From a virus: DNA of 37,581 bases. The first letter of the stretch is position 1. Every line of letters starts with the position of its first letter. The DNA lies in the IMG/VR virus record IMGVR_UViG_3300012351_000018, positions 1 to 37,581 of that record. One strand, 5' to 3'. The notes beneath the pieces were generated by a model. It saw nothing but the letters and a program-made list of their open reading frames with translations, ran no database searches and was not told the origin of the DNA. A program made the position numbers and the translations under genes. Below, one piece after another: positions 26,546 to 34,443 of the stretch.

Positions 26546-27875
26546 ATGACTAATGGCAACAGGCACGTCTACCGTCCTTACGGGACAGCCCTGGAACTGT
26601 TCAGGTATCGCGGGCCGGAGATTGTTCTCTCCGGCCCCGCTTGAAGCAGGTACGGGCAAGAGCCGTGCAGCGCTGGAGAAGCTGCACATGATGATGGTTT
26701 CTAACCCGGGCGCTCGGGCGGTGATGCTGCGCAAGACTGCTGTCTCTCTGACGTCCACTGGCCTGGTGACATTCCGTGAGCACGTTGCCAAAGAGGCGAT
26801 CGAGTCCGGCGAGGTGGTGTGGTACGGAGGGTCTGCCCAGGAAGCGGCCCAGTACCGCTACGCCAACGGATCGATGATCACTGTCGGGGGTATGGACAAA
26901 GCCACCCGGATCATGTCCTCGGAGTACGACGTGGCCTACGTGCAGGAAGCCACCGAGCTGACGGAGGACGACTGGGAGGCGATCACTTCCCGCCTGCGTA
27001 ACGGGACGATCTCGTTTCAGCAGTTGATCGCGGACTGCAACCCGGACGTCCCGCACCACTGGCTCAAGAGGCGGGCGGACCGAGGCCAGACATTCATGCT
27101 CAATTCCACCCACAAGGACAATCCGCGCATTTACAACGGGCCGGAGCTGACCGCGTACGGGGCCGAGTACATGGCCAAGCTCGATGCCCTGACAGGCGTC
27201 CGCAAGCTCCGGCTGCGGCAGGGTGTGTGGGCCGCTGCTGAGGGTCTGGTGTACGACGACTTCGACCCTGCGGTGCACATTCACAAGCGCATCGGGGAGC
27301 CTCCGGGTACGTGGCGAAGGTTCTGGGCCGTGGACTTCGGGTACACGAACCCGTTCGTCTGGCAGGCGTGGGCGGTCGATCCTGACGGCCGCCTCTACCT
27401 CTACAAGGAGATCTACCAGACGCGCACCCTGGTGGAGGATCACGCCAAGGCCATCGTTTCGTCCTTCCGGGGCCGGACCCGTGAGCCTGACCCCGAGGCG
27501 ATCATCTGTGACCACGACGCTGAGGGACGCGCCACCCTGGAACGTCACCTGGGCCGGAGCACGATCGCGGCTAAGAAGGATGTGTCGGTGGGCATTCAGG
27601 CAGTGCAGGCCAGGCTCCGTGTGCAGGACGACGGCAGGCCGCGGCTGTACCTGTGCCGGGATGCTGTCGAGAAGCGGGACGAGTTGCTGGCCGAGGCCCA
27701 CAAACCGACCTCCACCCTGGAGGAAGTGACCGGGTACGTGTGGGACAGCACGGGTAATCGAGGCGTCAAGGAGGCACCTCTCAAGGAGAACGACCACGGC
27801 ATGGACGCCCTTCGGTACGTTGTAGCTCATATAGACTTGGGCCGAAAACCGCGATACCGATCGTTTCAGTACTGA
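26546..27875 (+). CDS. Terminase large subunit, reading frame interrupted before Walker A
   Basis: The natural start is ATG 26546 (after GCAGGGGGTG): MTNGNRHVYRPYGTALELFR, YRGPEIVLSGPA, then TGA at 26642. The rest of the protein continues one base later as EAGTGKSRAALEKLH to 27875. Joined, it gives SGPAEAGTGKS, an intact Walker A, in a protein of about 443 residues. Further motifs: YDVAYVQEATEL (Walker B), IADCNPDVPHHWLK, and nuclease VDFGYTNPF, ICDHDAEGR, NDHGMDALRY. Neither half alone is a working motor: the downstream frame's own ATG (26553) gives an unrelated N-terminus. The break is either a one-T sequencing error (GCTTGA for GCTGA) or a +1 frameshift at CCC GCT TGA. Everything else looks functional. 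Confidence 0.88.
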
Positions 27876-27888
27876 AAGAGGCAGGCAG

Positions 27889-28053
27889 ATGCGGAACCAG
27901 GGGCAGGAACAGGATCACGGCCGCGTGTGCGGATCGTGCAACGGTGATGGTGGAAAGACTGAAACCACCCAGGAGCAGATTGACGGCCGTACCGTCACCC
28001 GGCAGACGTGGCACACGTGCGGTTCCTGTCGCGGATCGGGCAGCGCACGATAA
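27889..28053 (+). CDS. Small protein with DnaJ-type zinc finger repeats
   Basis: 54 residues, ATG at 27889 after AAGAGGCAGGCAG. Two CxxCxGxG units: VCGSCNGDGG (13-22) and TCGSCRGSGS (43-52), separated by about 20 residues containing QIDGRTVTRQTWH. This is the DnaJ central-domain zinc site reduced to one pair of motifs. Such proteins often follow the terminase in Streptomyces phages. It may bind unfolded protein or terminase; unproved. Confidence 0.7.
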   Translation: MRNQGQEQDHGRVCGSCNGDGGKTETTQEQIDGRTVTRQTWHTCGSCRGSGSAR

Positions 28054-28073
28054 GGGCTGATAGCCTCGGGACA

Positions 28074-28108
28074 GATGGGTGCGGGCATGAGCTGTCCCCG
28101 CACCCATC
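28074..28108 (+). terminator. Terminator after the terminase module
   Basis: GATGGGTGCGGG (28074-28085) and CCCGCACCCATC (28097-28108), exact 12-bp stem, 11-base loop, 20 bases after the last stop of the module. It separates the terminase region from the portal operon, so the head genes should have their own promoter or rely on antitermination. The remaining gap to 28164 has no clear promoter. Confidence 0.83.
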
Positions 28109-28163
28109 ACCTATTGGACAGATCGTGCACATAGAGCCATACTGAGCGTCGGGAGGCTAACCC

Positions 28164-28448
28164 ATGGCAGTGATGACGCATGACAGCGATCAGAGGGTGC
28201 AGACCCGCATCCTGGCCGTTCTCACGGCCCTCTTTGGAGTTGTCATGGCTACCGCCCGGCGGGTTGCCGAACCTCACACGGCCTCGATCTCCAACCTGAA
28301 GGCCATGCCCCTCACTGTGGGCGGAGTGTTCTGCATCGACTTCGCAGGGTTCCACCTCCCCCACGGCTGGGGCTGGCTCATCACCGGACTTAGCCTGATC
28401 ATCCTTGAGAGCGTCATCGCTGATGATTCCGGGCTGGGTGCTAAGTGA
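28164..28448 (+). CDS. Small membrane protein preceding the portal
   Basis: 94 residues, ATG at 28164 after GGGAGG. Membrane segments: RILAVLTALFGVVMATARRV (about 15-34) and a C-terminal pair around PLTVGGVFCIDFAGF and WGWLITGLSLIILESVIA (about 70-88). No signal cleavage. A membrane protein at this site is common in Streptomyces phages of this type; role unknown. Stop overlaps the portal start by 4 bases. Confidence 0.65.
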   Translation: MAVMTHDSDQRVQTRILAVLTALFGVVMATARRVAEPHTASISNLKAMPLTVGGVFCIDFAGFHLPHGWGWLITGLSLIILESVIADDSGLGAK

Positions 28449-30031
28449 AGTCAAGCCTGAGGCGACTCCTGAACCAGAGCAAGAACCCGCCCATCCCCCT
28501 AGGTGACAGTGCCAGCCGCTCGCGCGGCCTGAGCTTCAACCTGGGTGCGGGACGAGGCGACCGAGAGACGTTCATGCGGCAGTACGGCATGAGCGGGACC
28601 CTCTACGGCATCATCAGTCTTCTGGCCGAGTCCTCCGCCACCCCGACGTGGCGCCTGTTCAAGAAGCCTCCCGTGGACGGCCGTCGCCGTTACACCCCTG
28701 CGGACGGCAGCAGTGACCAGCGCATCGAAGTGGTGCAGCACGCGGCCATTCAGCTCTGGAACTGTCCCAACGACTTCCACTCCGGGTTCGAATTCCGGGA
28801 AGGCTCGCAGCAGCACGAGGAACTTACCGGGGAAACGTTCTGGGTTCTGGACACCGAGGTCGGGTTCCCTACGTCGATGTGGTACGTGAGGCCGGACCGC
28901 ATGGAACCGATCCCGCACCCTGACAAGTACCTCGTCGGCTGGATCTATACCGGCCCCACGGGCGAACAGGTACCGCTCAAGACCTCCGAAGTCATCCTGG
29001 AGAAGCGACCTGATCCCCTCGACCCCTACCGTGGTGCAGGCCCGGTCGCCTCGATCATGCCCAACATTCAGCAGCAGCGGTACGCGACCGAGTACCAGAG
29101 AAACCTGTTCCTGAACGGGGCGGACCCCGGTGGCGTCATCACGGTGCCAAACCACATGAATGAGCGCGAGTTCGATGAGTTGATCGACCGCTGGCGTGAG
29201 TCGCATCGGGGTGTGGCGCGGGCTGGCCATGTCGGCGTTCTAGAGGACGGTATGACGTGGATGCCGTCCACGACCACAAACAAGGACATGGAGTACGCGA
29301 ACCTGCGGCTGTCCAACCGTGACGAGTTGCGCGAAGCGTGGCGCATCCACAAAACCATGATGGGCACGTCCGACGACGTCAACAGGGCCAGCGCTCAAAC
29401 GGGTGAGGAAGTGTTCGTCGCCTGGCAGCAGGTACCGCGCCTCAACCGTCGCCGGGACACGCTGAATTCTAAGCTTCTGCCCCTGTTCGGCCAGTCGGGC
29501 GTCGGGGTCGAGTTCGACTATGACGATCCCAGCCCGATCAATGCCGAGAGCGCGGCACTGGAGATGAGCCAGAAGGCGACAGCGGCTCAGACCCTGGTCA
29601 GCGCTGGGTTCGATCCGGCTGACGTCCTCGAAGTCGTGGGCCTGCCCAAGATGAACTTTGTGTCGGTCGCTCCGCCCCCGAAGCCTGCTGCCCCAGTCCC
29701 CGACGCGGCACCGACCCCGGAGCCTGGGCAGGCGGACGGCATAGGCAGCATGGACGGGATGGACGAGATGCAGAACAGCCTCTCGGACTTCCGCAAGCTG
29801 TCCAAGAAGAGCGTGGACTATCGGGACGCCACGGAGCCTGGCAAGAGTTGCGGCACGTGCTCGATGTTCCAGGCTCCCCATGGCTGTTCCCTGGTGAACG
29901 GCCTCATCTACCCCAGCGATGTGTGCGACCGCTGGACTGCAAAAGAGACGAAGACTTCTGAGCTAAGCTCTCTGCTACGTAGAGTGCTCAGCGATGGGTA
30001 TGTGCCAATCGAAACAGGAGGCCGCTCGTGA
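28445..30031 (+). CDS. Portal protein (HK97 family)
   Basis: 528 residues, GTG at 28445. HK97-type portal hallmarks: YGMSGTLYGIISLLAESSAT (clip/wing start), LWNCPNDFHSGFEFRE, FWVLDTEVGFPTSMWYVRPD, QRNLFLNGADPGGVI, MEYANLRLSNRDELREAWRI and the MMGTSDDVNRASAQT stretch. The last 100 residues hold Pro/Ala-rich linker and a four-Cys cluster (CGTCSMFQAPHGCSLVNG, then SDVCDRW) that may bind metal. It forms the dodecameric vertex through which DNA is packed. Coupled to the protease gene by GTGA. Confidence 0.92.
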   Translation: MKSSLRRLLNQSKNPPIPLGDSASRSRGLSFNLGAGRGDRETFMRQYGMSGTLYGIISLLAESSATPTWRLFKKPPVDGRRRYTPADGSSDQRIEVVQHAAIQLWNCPNDFHSGFEFREGSQQHEELTGETFWVLDTEVGFPTSMWYVRPDRMEPIPHPDKYLVGWIYTGPTGEQVPLKTSEVILEKRPDPLDPYRGAGPVASIMPNIQQQRYATEYQRNLFLNGADPGGVITVPNHMNEREFDELIDRWRESHRGVARAGHVGVLEDGMTWMPSTTTNKDMEYANLRLSNRDELREAWRIHKTMMGTSDDVNRASAQTGEEVFVAWQQVPRLNRRRDTLNSKLLPLFGQSGVGVEFDYDDPSPINAESAALEMSQKATAAQTLVSAGFDPADVLEVVGLPKMNFVSVAPPPKPAAPVPDAAPTPEPGQADGIGSMDGMDEMQNSLSDFRKLSKKSVDYRDATEPGKSCGTCSMFQAPHGCSLVNGLIYPSDVCDRWTAKETKTSELSSLLRRVLSDGYVPIETGGRS

Positions 30032-31248
30032 CGCGGAGTGCACGGCCAATGCGATCCACGCGGCGGCTTCAGAATCTCCAGGGGGGACCTACTCGCTGGT
30101 GGAAGATCGAGAACCGCAAGACGGACGGCGCGCCGTCGCTCATTAGCATTTACGATGAGATCGGCATGTTCGGCGTCTCAGCCGGAGAATTCCTCGCGGA
30201 GCTAGCAGGGGTGGACGGGGACCTGGACGTCCACGTCAACTCCCCGGGTGGCGATGTGTTCGACGCTATCGCCATTTACAACAGCCTGAAGGCGCGTCGC
30301 GGCACCGTGGCCATCACCATTGACGGCCTGGCAGCCTCGGCCGCATCGTTCATCGCGCAGGCTGCCTCGCCCGGCATGCTGGAGATGGCACCGTTCTCCA
30401 CCATGATGATTCACGACGGTTTCGCGGCTGGCATCGGGAACGCTGCCGACATGCGTGACCTGGCGGACCAACTCGATTCCGCCTCGGACAACATCGCGGC
30501 TATCTACGCGGAGCGCTCCGGCAAGTCCGCTGCGTACTGGCGTGCCAAGATGAAGGCGACCACGTGGTACAAGGACTCGGAGGCCGTTGCCGATGGCCTG
30601 GCGGACCGTGTACGCGGCCAGGAGAATCCCAAGAACACCTGGGACATGTCCGTGTTCAACGTGGACACTGCCGGTGACAAGCAGCTCGGTGATGGCTGGG
30701 TCGAGGGTGCGGACGGCAAGGTCCGCTTTGACCCCGATGGTGATGGGGACGACGACTCCACCCCCGAGGGTGACACCGACAATGACTACTTCGACAAGGA
30801 CGGGAATCCGATCAAGCCCATCCCCCCGCGCCCCGGTTCCAAGAAGTCGAAGAAGGCCAAGGCGGAGAAGGCCATCGTCAATGCCGACGTGGACAACTCC
30901 CCGTGGGATGCTGCTAAGGCATGGCACGGCGGCACCACGGCGGACAACCCGGAGGCTTTCTACCGGGGTATCGCTGCCGGTGAGAAGAACACTGGGGACC
31001 CTGCGACCCAGGCTCATTGGGCGCTGCCCTACCGCTACACTCCTGACTCCCCGCCCAACGCGGCCGGGGTGCGCAACGCTCTCGCACGGCTTTCCCAGAC
31101 CGAGGGGCTGAAGAACGCTTCGGAGGCCAGGGCAAAGCTGGAAGGGTTGATGAAGAAGATCAATCCGGACTACGCTCCGGGTGACACGCTGGACACCCAG
31201 TTGCTCTCTCAGGCACTGGTAAACGCCTTGAAAGGAGGCAACTGCTGA
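30028..31248 (+). CDS. Head maturation protease (ClpP-like)
   Basis: 406 residues from GTG at 30028. ClpP-type fold in residues 35-210: DVHVNSPGGDVFDAIAIYN (oxyanion loop), IDGLAASAASFIAQAA (catalytic Ser nearby), FSTMMIHDGFAAGIG (catalytic His), and a later Asp. Residues 235-275 are very acidic (DPDGDGDDD and following, Ca-binding-like), then Lys-rich, and a C-terminal helical domain (AHWALPYRYTPDSPPNAAG) of a type seen joined to actinophage proteases. It trims the capsid delta domain. The acidic linker may separate protease from a scaffold-like part. TGATG overlap with the capsid gene. Confidence 0.88.
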   Translation: MTRSARPMRSTRRLQNLQGGPTRWWKIENRKTDGAPSLISIYDEIGMFGVSAGEFLAELAGVDGDLDVHVNSPGGDVFDAIAIYNSLKARRGTVAITIDGLAASAASFIAQAASPGMLEMAPFSTMMIHDGFAAGIGNAADMRDLADQLDSASDNIAAIYAERSGKSAAYWRAKMKATTWYKDSEAVADGLADRVRGQENPKNTWDMSVFNVDTAGDKQLGDGWVEGADGKVRFDPDGDGDDDSTPEGDTDNDYFDKDGNPIKPIPPRPGSKKSKKAKAEKAIVNADVDNSPWDAAKAWHGGTTADNPEAFYRGIAAGEKNTGDPATQAHWALPYRYTPDSPPNAAGVRNALARLSQTEGLKNASEARAKLEGLMKKINPDYAPGDTLDTQLLSQALVNALKGGNC

Positions 31249-32672
31249 TGGCCAACCTTCCTATCCCGGGCGACTCCGATGGCCTCATGGATGTTCTCGG
31301 AGACGTCAACCGACTTCAGGACTACTTCTCCCAGTCCGCCGTCAAGAACGGTGACACGAAGAGGTTCCTCGACGCCTACGCCGGTCACTACGTCAAGAAC
31401 AACCCCGAGGCTGTCACCGAGGTCCGCGACCAGGTTCAGTCCGTCCTGTTCGACATGGTCCGCTCCGGTGGTGCCAAGGGCAGTGACAAGCTCGGTGGCA
31501 AGCTGAACGCCGACCTCTCTCCCGAGGGAACCGCTGCGGTTTCCCAGGGCCGTGGCGCGGTGTACAACAAGTCGTCCATCGGTGCCAAGCTGGAGAACGC
31601 GCTCACCAAAGAAGAGCGTCTGTCCAACATTGGTGAGTACTGCAAGGCGATCTTCGAGCTCCGGTCCCCGAGCACTCGCCCGGGTCGCGCGGAGTTGGTG
31701 GACAAGCTCGGCCGTATCCAGGAGTTCCAGAACAGCTTCGGTTCGGAAGAGCCGGGGGCCGGTGGCTTCCTGATCCCCGAGATCATGCGCTCGGAGCTGC
31801 TGCAACTCGCTCTCGAAGAGTCGATCGTCCGCAGTAAGGCGACCGTCATCCCCATGAGCACGCTGCGTGTCCCGATCCCGACCGTGGACGAGACCAGCCA
31901 CGTTTCGTCGCTGTTCGGTGGCGTGCAGTTCTACTGGACGGAGGAGGCTGCGTCTCTCACCGAGTCCACCGCCACCTTCGGCAAGGTCGTCCTGGACGCT
32001 AAGAAGCTCACTGGCTTCTTCAAGGTTCCGGCCGAGCTGCTGGACGACGCTCCGGCGTTCGCTGGCTGGTTCGACGCGCGTGTGCCGAAGGGTCTCGCGT
32101 GGTTCGAGGACGTCTCGTTCATGACCGGTACCGGTGTGGGCGAGCCTGAGGGCTTCATCAACTCCGAGGCGTCCGTCCAGGTCGCCAAGGAAGCGGGCCA
32201 GGCCACTAAGACCATCGTGTGGGAGAACATCGTCAAGATGTACTCGCGCATGCTGCCGACCTCGCTCAAGAACGCCTATTGGATCGCGTCGATCGACACC
32301 TTCCCGGAGCTGGCCACCATGGCACTCTCGGTCGGTACCGGTGGCGGTCCGGTCTGGATCGGTGGCTGGAGCCAGCCCGGTTCCGAAATGCCTCCCATGA
32401 CCATCCTTGGCCGTCCGGTCATCTTCACTGAGAAGACCCCGGCCCTGGGTACCACGGGTGACATCAACTTCGTGGACCTCTCGTACTACCTGATCGGTGA
32501 CCGGCAGCAGGTCCGCGTGGACTCGTCCGAGCACTTCCTGTTCCAGAATAATCAAGTGGCCTACAGGATCATCGAAAGGGTAGACGGCCGCCCGTGGCTT
32601 CAGTCTCCCCTGACGCCCCACAATGGATCTTCGTCCACCTTGTCCCCATTTGTCCAGATCGCGACTCGCTGA
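31248..32672 (+). CDS. Major capsid protein (HK97 fold, with N-terminal delta domain)
   Basis: 474 residues, ATG at 31248 after AAAGGAGG. About 120-165 N-terminal residues (helical, charged) form the delta or scaffold domain removed during maturation. The mature part starts around EEPGAGGFLIPEIMRSELLQ, followed by VPIPTVDETSH, VQFYWTEEAASLTESTATFG, LTGFFKVPAELLDDAP, a P-domain, and the FLFQNNQVAYRIIERVDG ending. All are HK97 capsid landmarks. Codon use is noticeably more biased than in neighbours (AAG, CTC, GGT, CGT), as expected for the most abundant virion protein. Confidence 0.95.
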   Translation: MANLPIPGDSDGLMDVLGDVNRLQDYFSQSAVKNGDTKRFLDAYAGHYVKNNPEAVTEVRDQVQSVLFDMVRSGGAKGSDKLGGKLNADLSPEGTAAVSQGRGAVYNKSSIGAKLENALTKEERLSNIGEYCKAIFELRSPSTRPGRAELVDKLGRIQEFQNSFGSEEPGAGGFLIPEIMRSELLQLALEESIVRSKATVIPMSTLRVPIPTVDETSHVSSLFGGVQFYWTEEAASLTESTATFGKVVLDAKKLTGFFKVPAELLDDAPAFAGWFDARVPKGLAWFEDVSFMTGTGVGEPEGFINSEASVQVAKEAGQATKTIVWENIVKMYSRMLPTSLKNAYWIASIDTFPELATMALSVGTGGGPVWIGGWSQPGSEMPPMTILGRPVIFTEKTPALGTTGDINFVDLSYYLIGDRQQVRVDSSEHFLFQNNQVAYRIIERVDGRPWLQSPLTPHNGSSSTLSPFVQIATR

Positions 32673-32692
32673 TCTTTCCAAGCGTCTCAATG

Positions 32693-32721
32693 GATTCTAG
32701 GCATGCGAGTGTGCTAGAATC
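32693..32721. promoter_or_regulatory. Inverted repeat and -10 box before the HNH gene
   Basis: GATTCTAG (32693-32700) and CTAGAATC (32714-32721) are exact complements with a 13-base loop. The right arm contains TAGAAT (32715-32720), a good -10 box, exactly 7 bases before the ATG at 32728, which would give a leaderless transcript. No clear -35 box. It could alternatively be the capsid-gene terminator. Confidence 0.5.
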
Positions 32722-32727
32722 GTAAGC

Positions 32728-33222
32728 ATGAGAGGCAATGGCAAGAAATGCGAAGATGGTTGCCAGTGCGGGAAGCACTCCCGTTCTGGCAACCACGGAC
32801 ACGGGAGCCAAAAGATCACTCTGGTGGACTGGAGCGATCCCGAAGCGCGCAAGGCGTACAACAGGGCCAAGGCGAGAGAGGCTTACGCCGCAGACCCGGC
32901 CAAGTTCAAGGGCCGGACGTACAGGAATCACCTGCGCGTAACGTACGGACTAACGCCCGAGAAGTTCCAAGATCTACTAACTGAACAGGGTGGAAACTGT
33001 TACCTGTGCGAGGAACCTCTCGACACTACCCCCCAAAACCGGGGGGTGTACGTAGACCACGACCACACATGTTGCCCAGGTAAGAAATCGTGCGGCAAGT
33101 GTGTTCGGGGGCTTGCGTGCCACCAGTGCAACACGGGTATTGGAATGTTCGGGGACGACCCCGAGCTAATCCGAACAGTGGCCCAGAACCTTCGTGAGGC
33201 GAACAACCGTCTCAGGGGGTAA
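32728..33222 (+). CDS. Endonuclease VII-type HNH nuclease (homing-like insertion)
   Basis: 164 residues, ATG at 32728 with no SD. N-terminal 90 residues are basic and Gly/Lys-rich with a CxC (CEDGCQCGKHSRSGNHGHGS). Then YGLTPEKFQDLLTEQGGNCY, LCEEP, a YVDHDHTCCPG active site, CVRGLACHQCNTGIGMFGD and a helical end: the recombination endonuclease VII family of HNH nucleases, with paired CxxC zinc ligands and DHDH catalytic His. It breaks the head gene order between capsid and the next structural gene and has its own start region, as freestanding homing endonucleases do. No intron or intein boundary is visible. Confidence 0.88.
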   Translation: MRGNGKKCEDGCQCGKHSRSGNHGHGSQKITLVDWSDPEARKAYNRAKAREAYAADPAKFKGRTYRNHLRVTYGLTPEKFQDLLTEQGGNCYLCEEPLDTTPQNRGVYVDHDHTCCPGKKSCGKCVRGLACHQCNTGIGMFGDDPELIRTVAQNLREANNRLRG

Positions 33223-33262
33223 CCTGGGGAGTGTCCAGACTCCGACTGGTTAACCGGAGGGA

Positions 33263-33336
33263 GCTGCACGGGGAAGGGAGTCCCCGCCGGACCACGCAAA
33301 ATCGGTCCGGACACTGGTTCGATGCCAGGTGCAGCA
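33263..33336 (+). ncRNA. tRNA-like cloverleaf structure (74 nt)
   Basis: Acceptor-like stem GCTGCAC (33263-33269) with GTGCAGC (33329-33335); D-like GGGGA/TCCCC with loop AGGGAG (33270-33285); a 7-bp stem CCGGACC/GGTCCGG with a 10-base loop (33287-33310); T-arm CTGG-TTCGATG-CCAG (33314-33328). TTCGATG fits the TTCRANN T-loop consensus. The anticodon arm is too long, has a 10-base loop and no U33, the T stem has 4 bp, and linkers are missing, so it is not an ordinary tRNA. The 205-base gap 33223-33427 also contains GGAGT/ACTCC, a GGTTAACC palindrome and GTCAGG/CCTGAC (33375-33396). Confidence 0.55.
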
Positions 33337-33427
33337 CTAACCGAGTAGGGACCTGCCGGGGCCCGAGTGAGCAAGTCAGGCATTGGCACCCCTGACCCAA
33401 GACACGCCGTAGCAAAGGAGTTCCAGC

Positions 33428-33877
33428 ATGGCTGGAATGGAAGGTCTCGGCCGCACCCACAACGCGATCAGCGTTGCCTCGGGAAAGCCGTTCAACATGG
33501 AACAGTGTTCCGCCGTATCTCTCCTGGTGACTTCGACCGGTGCCGCGAGCATCGCTGTTGTCGCTTCGAAGGTTCTGGGCGGCCCCACCACCACGTTTAC
33601 CATCGCTAACGGCTTCGGCCAGACCGCGCGTTGGTACCTGTCCACCGCAACGGACGGTACCGCTGGGTGGACTAAGCAGAATGCGGTGTGGACCACCAAC
33701 TCTCTGGCACTTGCCCCTCTCACGGGTCAGATGTCGATGGTGGACATCTTCACCTCGCAGATTGCGGACACGTTCAAGTACCTCACCGTTACCGTGACCA
33801 ACGGGTCCCTTGTGGTCATCACCCATGACCTCGTGGTTCAGCGCACCCCGGGTAACCTCGTTCCCCTGGGAGCGTGA
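33428..33877 (+). CDS. Beta-rich virion protein (head decoration-like)
   Basis: 149 residues, ATG at 33428 after AAAGGAG. Sequence alternates Thr/Val/Ala strands (SAVSLLVTSTGAASIAVVAS, TTTFTIANGFGQTARWYL, YLTVTVTNGSLVVITHD). It has no Cys cluster or signal. Position just after the capsid gene (ignoring the HNH insertion) and jelly-roll-like composition suggest a decoration or fibre-like head protein. It is the first of several beta-rich small structural genes; function inferred. Confidence 0.55.
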   Translation: MAGMEGLGRTHNAISVASGKPFNMEQCSAVSLLVTSTGAASIAVVASKVLGGPTTTFTIANGFGQTARWYLSTATDGTAGWTKQNAVWTTNSLALAPLTGQMSMVDIFTSQIADTFKYLTVTVTNGSLVVITHDLVVQRTPGNLVPLGA

Positions 33878-33880
33878 GTC

Positions 33881-34372
33881 ATGGCTGAGTTCATCAAGGG
33901 CCAGCAGCTCCGTACCCTCGTCAAGGGCAATCAGGTAGTGAAGACTGCCCTGACCCTTCCCGCGACGACTACGGGTACTCTCTTCACCGTGTCGGGTGGA
34001 GCGGTTCTGGTGACTTCCTTTTTCGGGGTGGTTTCCACCGCGACAGGAGCTACCGCGACCACGCTTTCCATCGGCACGGCTCCCACTGTGGGAACGGCCA
34101 AAACCGCAGGTCTGGCTACGGCTCAGGCGATCACTTCGCTTGAAGCGGGTACCTGGATCGGACTCCAGCCCGCATCGGTGGTTACGAACACGTACACCAT
34201 CGGAAGCCTCGCGGTAAGCGGTGCCACGTCGGCGGGTAACGTGATCTTTGATGTCCCCGACTTCACTGTCGCGGCCGGGACTATCACGTGGACCACCAAC
34301 GCCACCGACACCGGGGCCGTGTCCTGGTACATCACGTATGTGCCGCTGGACACTGGCGCGTCCGTCGCCTAG
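33881..34372 (+). CDS. Beta-rich virion protein
   Basis: 163 residues, ATG at 33881, four bases after the previous stop. Starts MAEFIKGQQLRTLVKGNQVV, then repeated Thr/Ala/Gly strands (TTTGTLFTVSGGAVLVTSFF, ATGATATTLSIGTAPTVG) and ends with ITWTTNATDTGAVSWYITYV. The composition is that of a phage surface beta-sandwich. Probably co-expressed with the preceding gene and followed by a terminator. No homolog recognised with certainty. Confidence 0.55.
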   Translation: MAEFIKGQQLRTLVKGNQVVKTALTLPATTTGTLFTVSGGAVLVTSFFGVVSTATGATATTLSIGTAPTVGTAKTAGLATAQAITSLEAGTWIGLQPASVVTNTYTIGSLAVSGATSAGNVIFDVPDFTVAAGTITWTTNATDTGAVSWYITYVPLDTGASVA

Positions 34373-34391
34373 CAGGACGTGACAGACTGAG

Positions 34392-34423
34392 CGGGCCGAT
34401 GTTCCACGTGGAACATCGGCCCG
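34392..34423. terminator. 32-base perfect palindrome: terminator with a parS-like core
   Basis: Arms of CGGGCCGA (34392-34399) and TCGGCCCG (34416-34423) flank TGTTCCACGTGGAACA (34400-34415), so all 32 bases are self-complementary: a 14-bp stem with an ACGT loop, followed by TTT. The inner 16-mer matches the ParB-binding parS pattern TGTTNCACGTGNAACA exactly. The element lies in the 71-base gap between two head genes. Confidence 0.82.
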
Positions 34424-34443
34424 TTTCGGGAGAGGAGATCGGA

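Noticed and set aside
31209-32690. 493-codon minus-strand open frame opposite the capsid gene
   Set aside because: Produced by the strongly biased codon use of the capsid gene; no start signal or domain.
33263-33336. Functional tRNA gene
   Set aside because: T-arm and acceptor look right, but the anticodon loop has 10 bases without U33, the T stem has only 4 pairs, and the usual linkers are missing. Reported as tRNA-like instead.
34288-34443. Upstream start giving a protein that includes MFHVEHRPV
   Set aside because: MFHVEH is simply the translation of the parS-like palindrome. The ATG at 34444 has the strong GAGAGGAG site.
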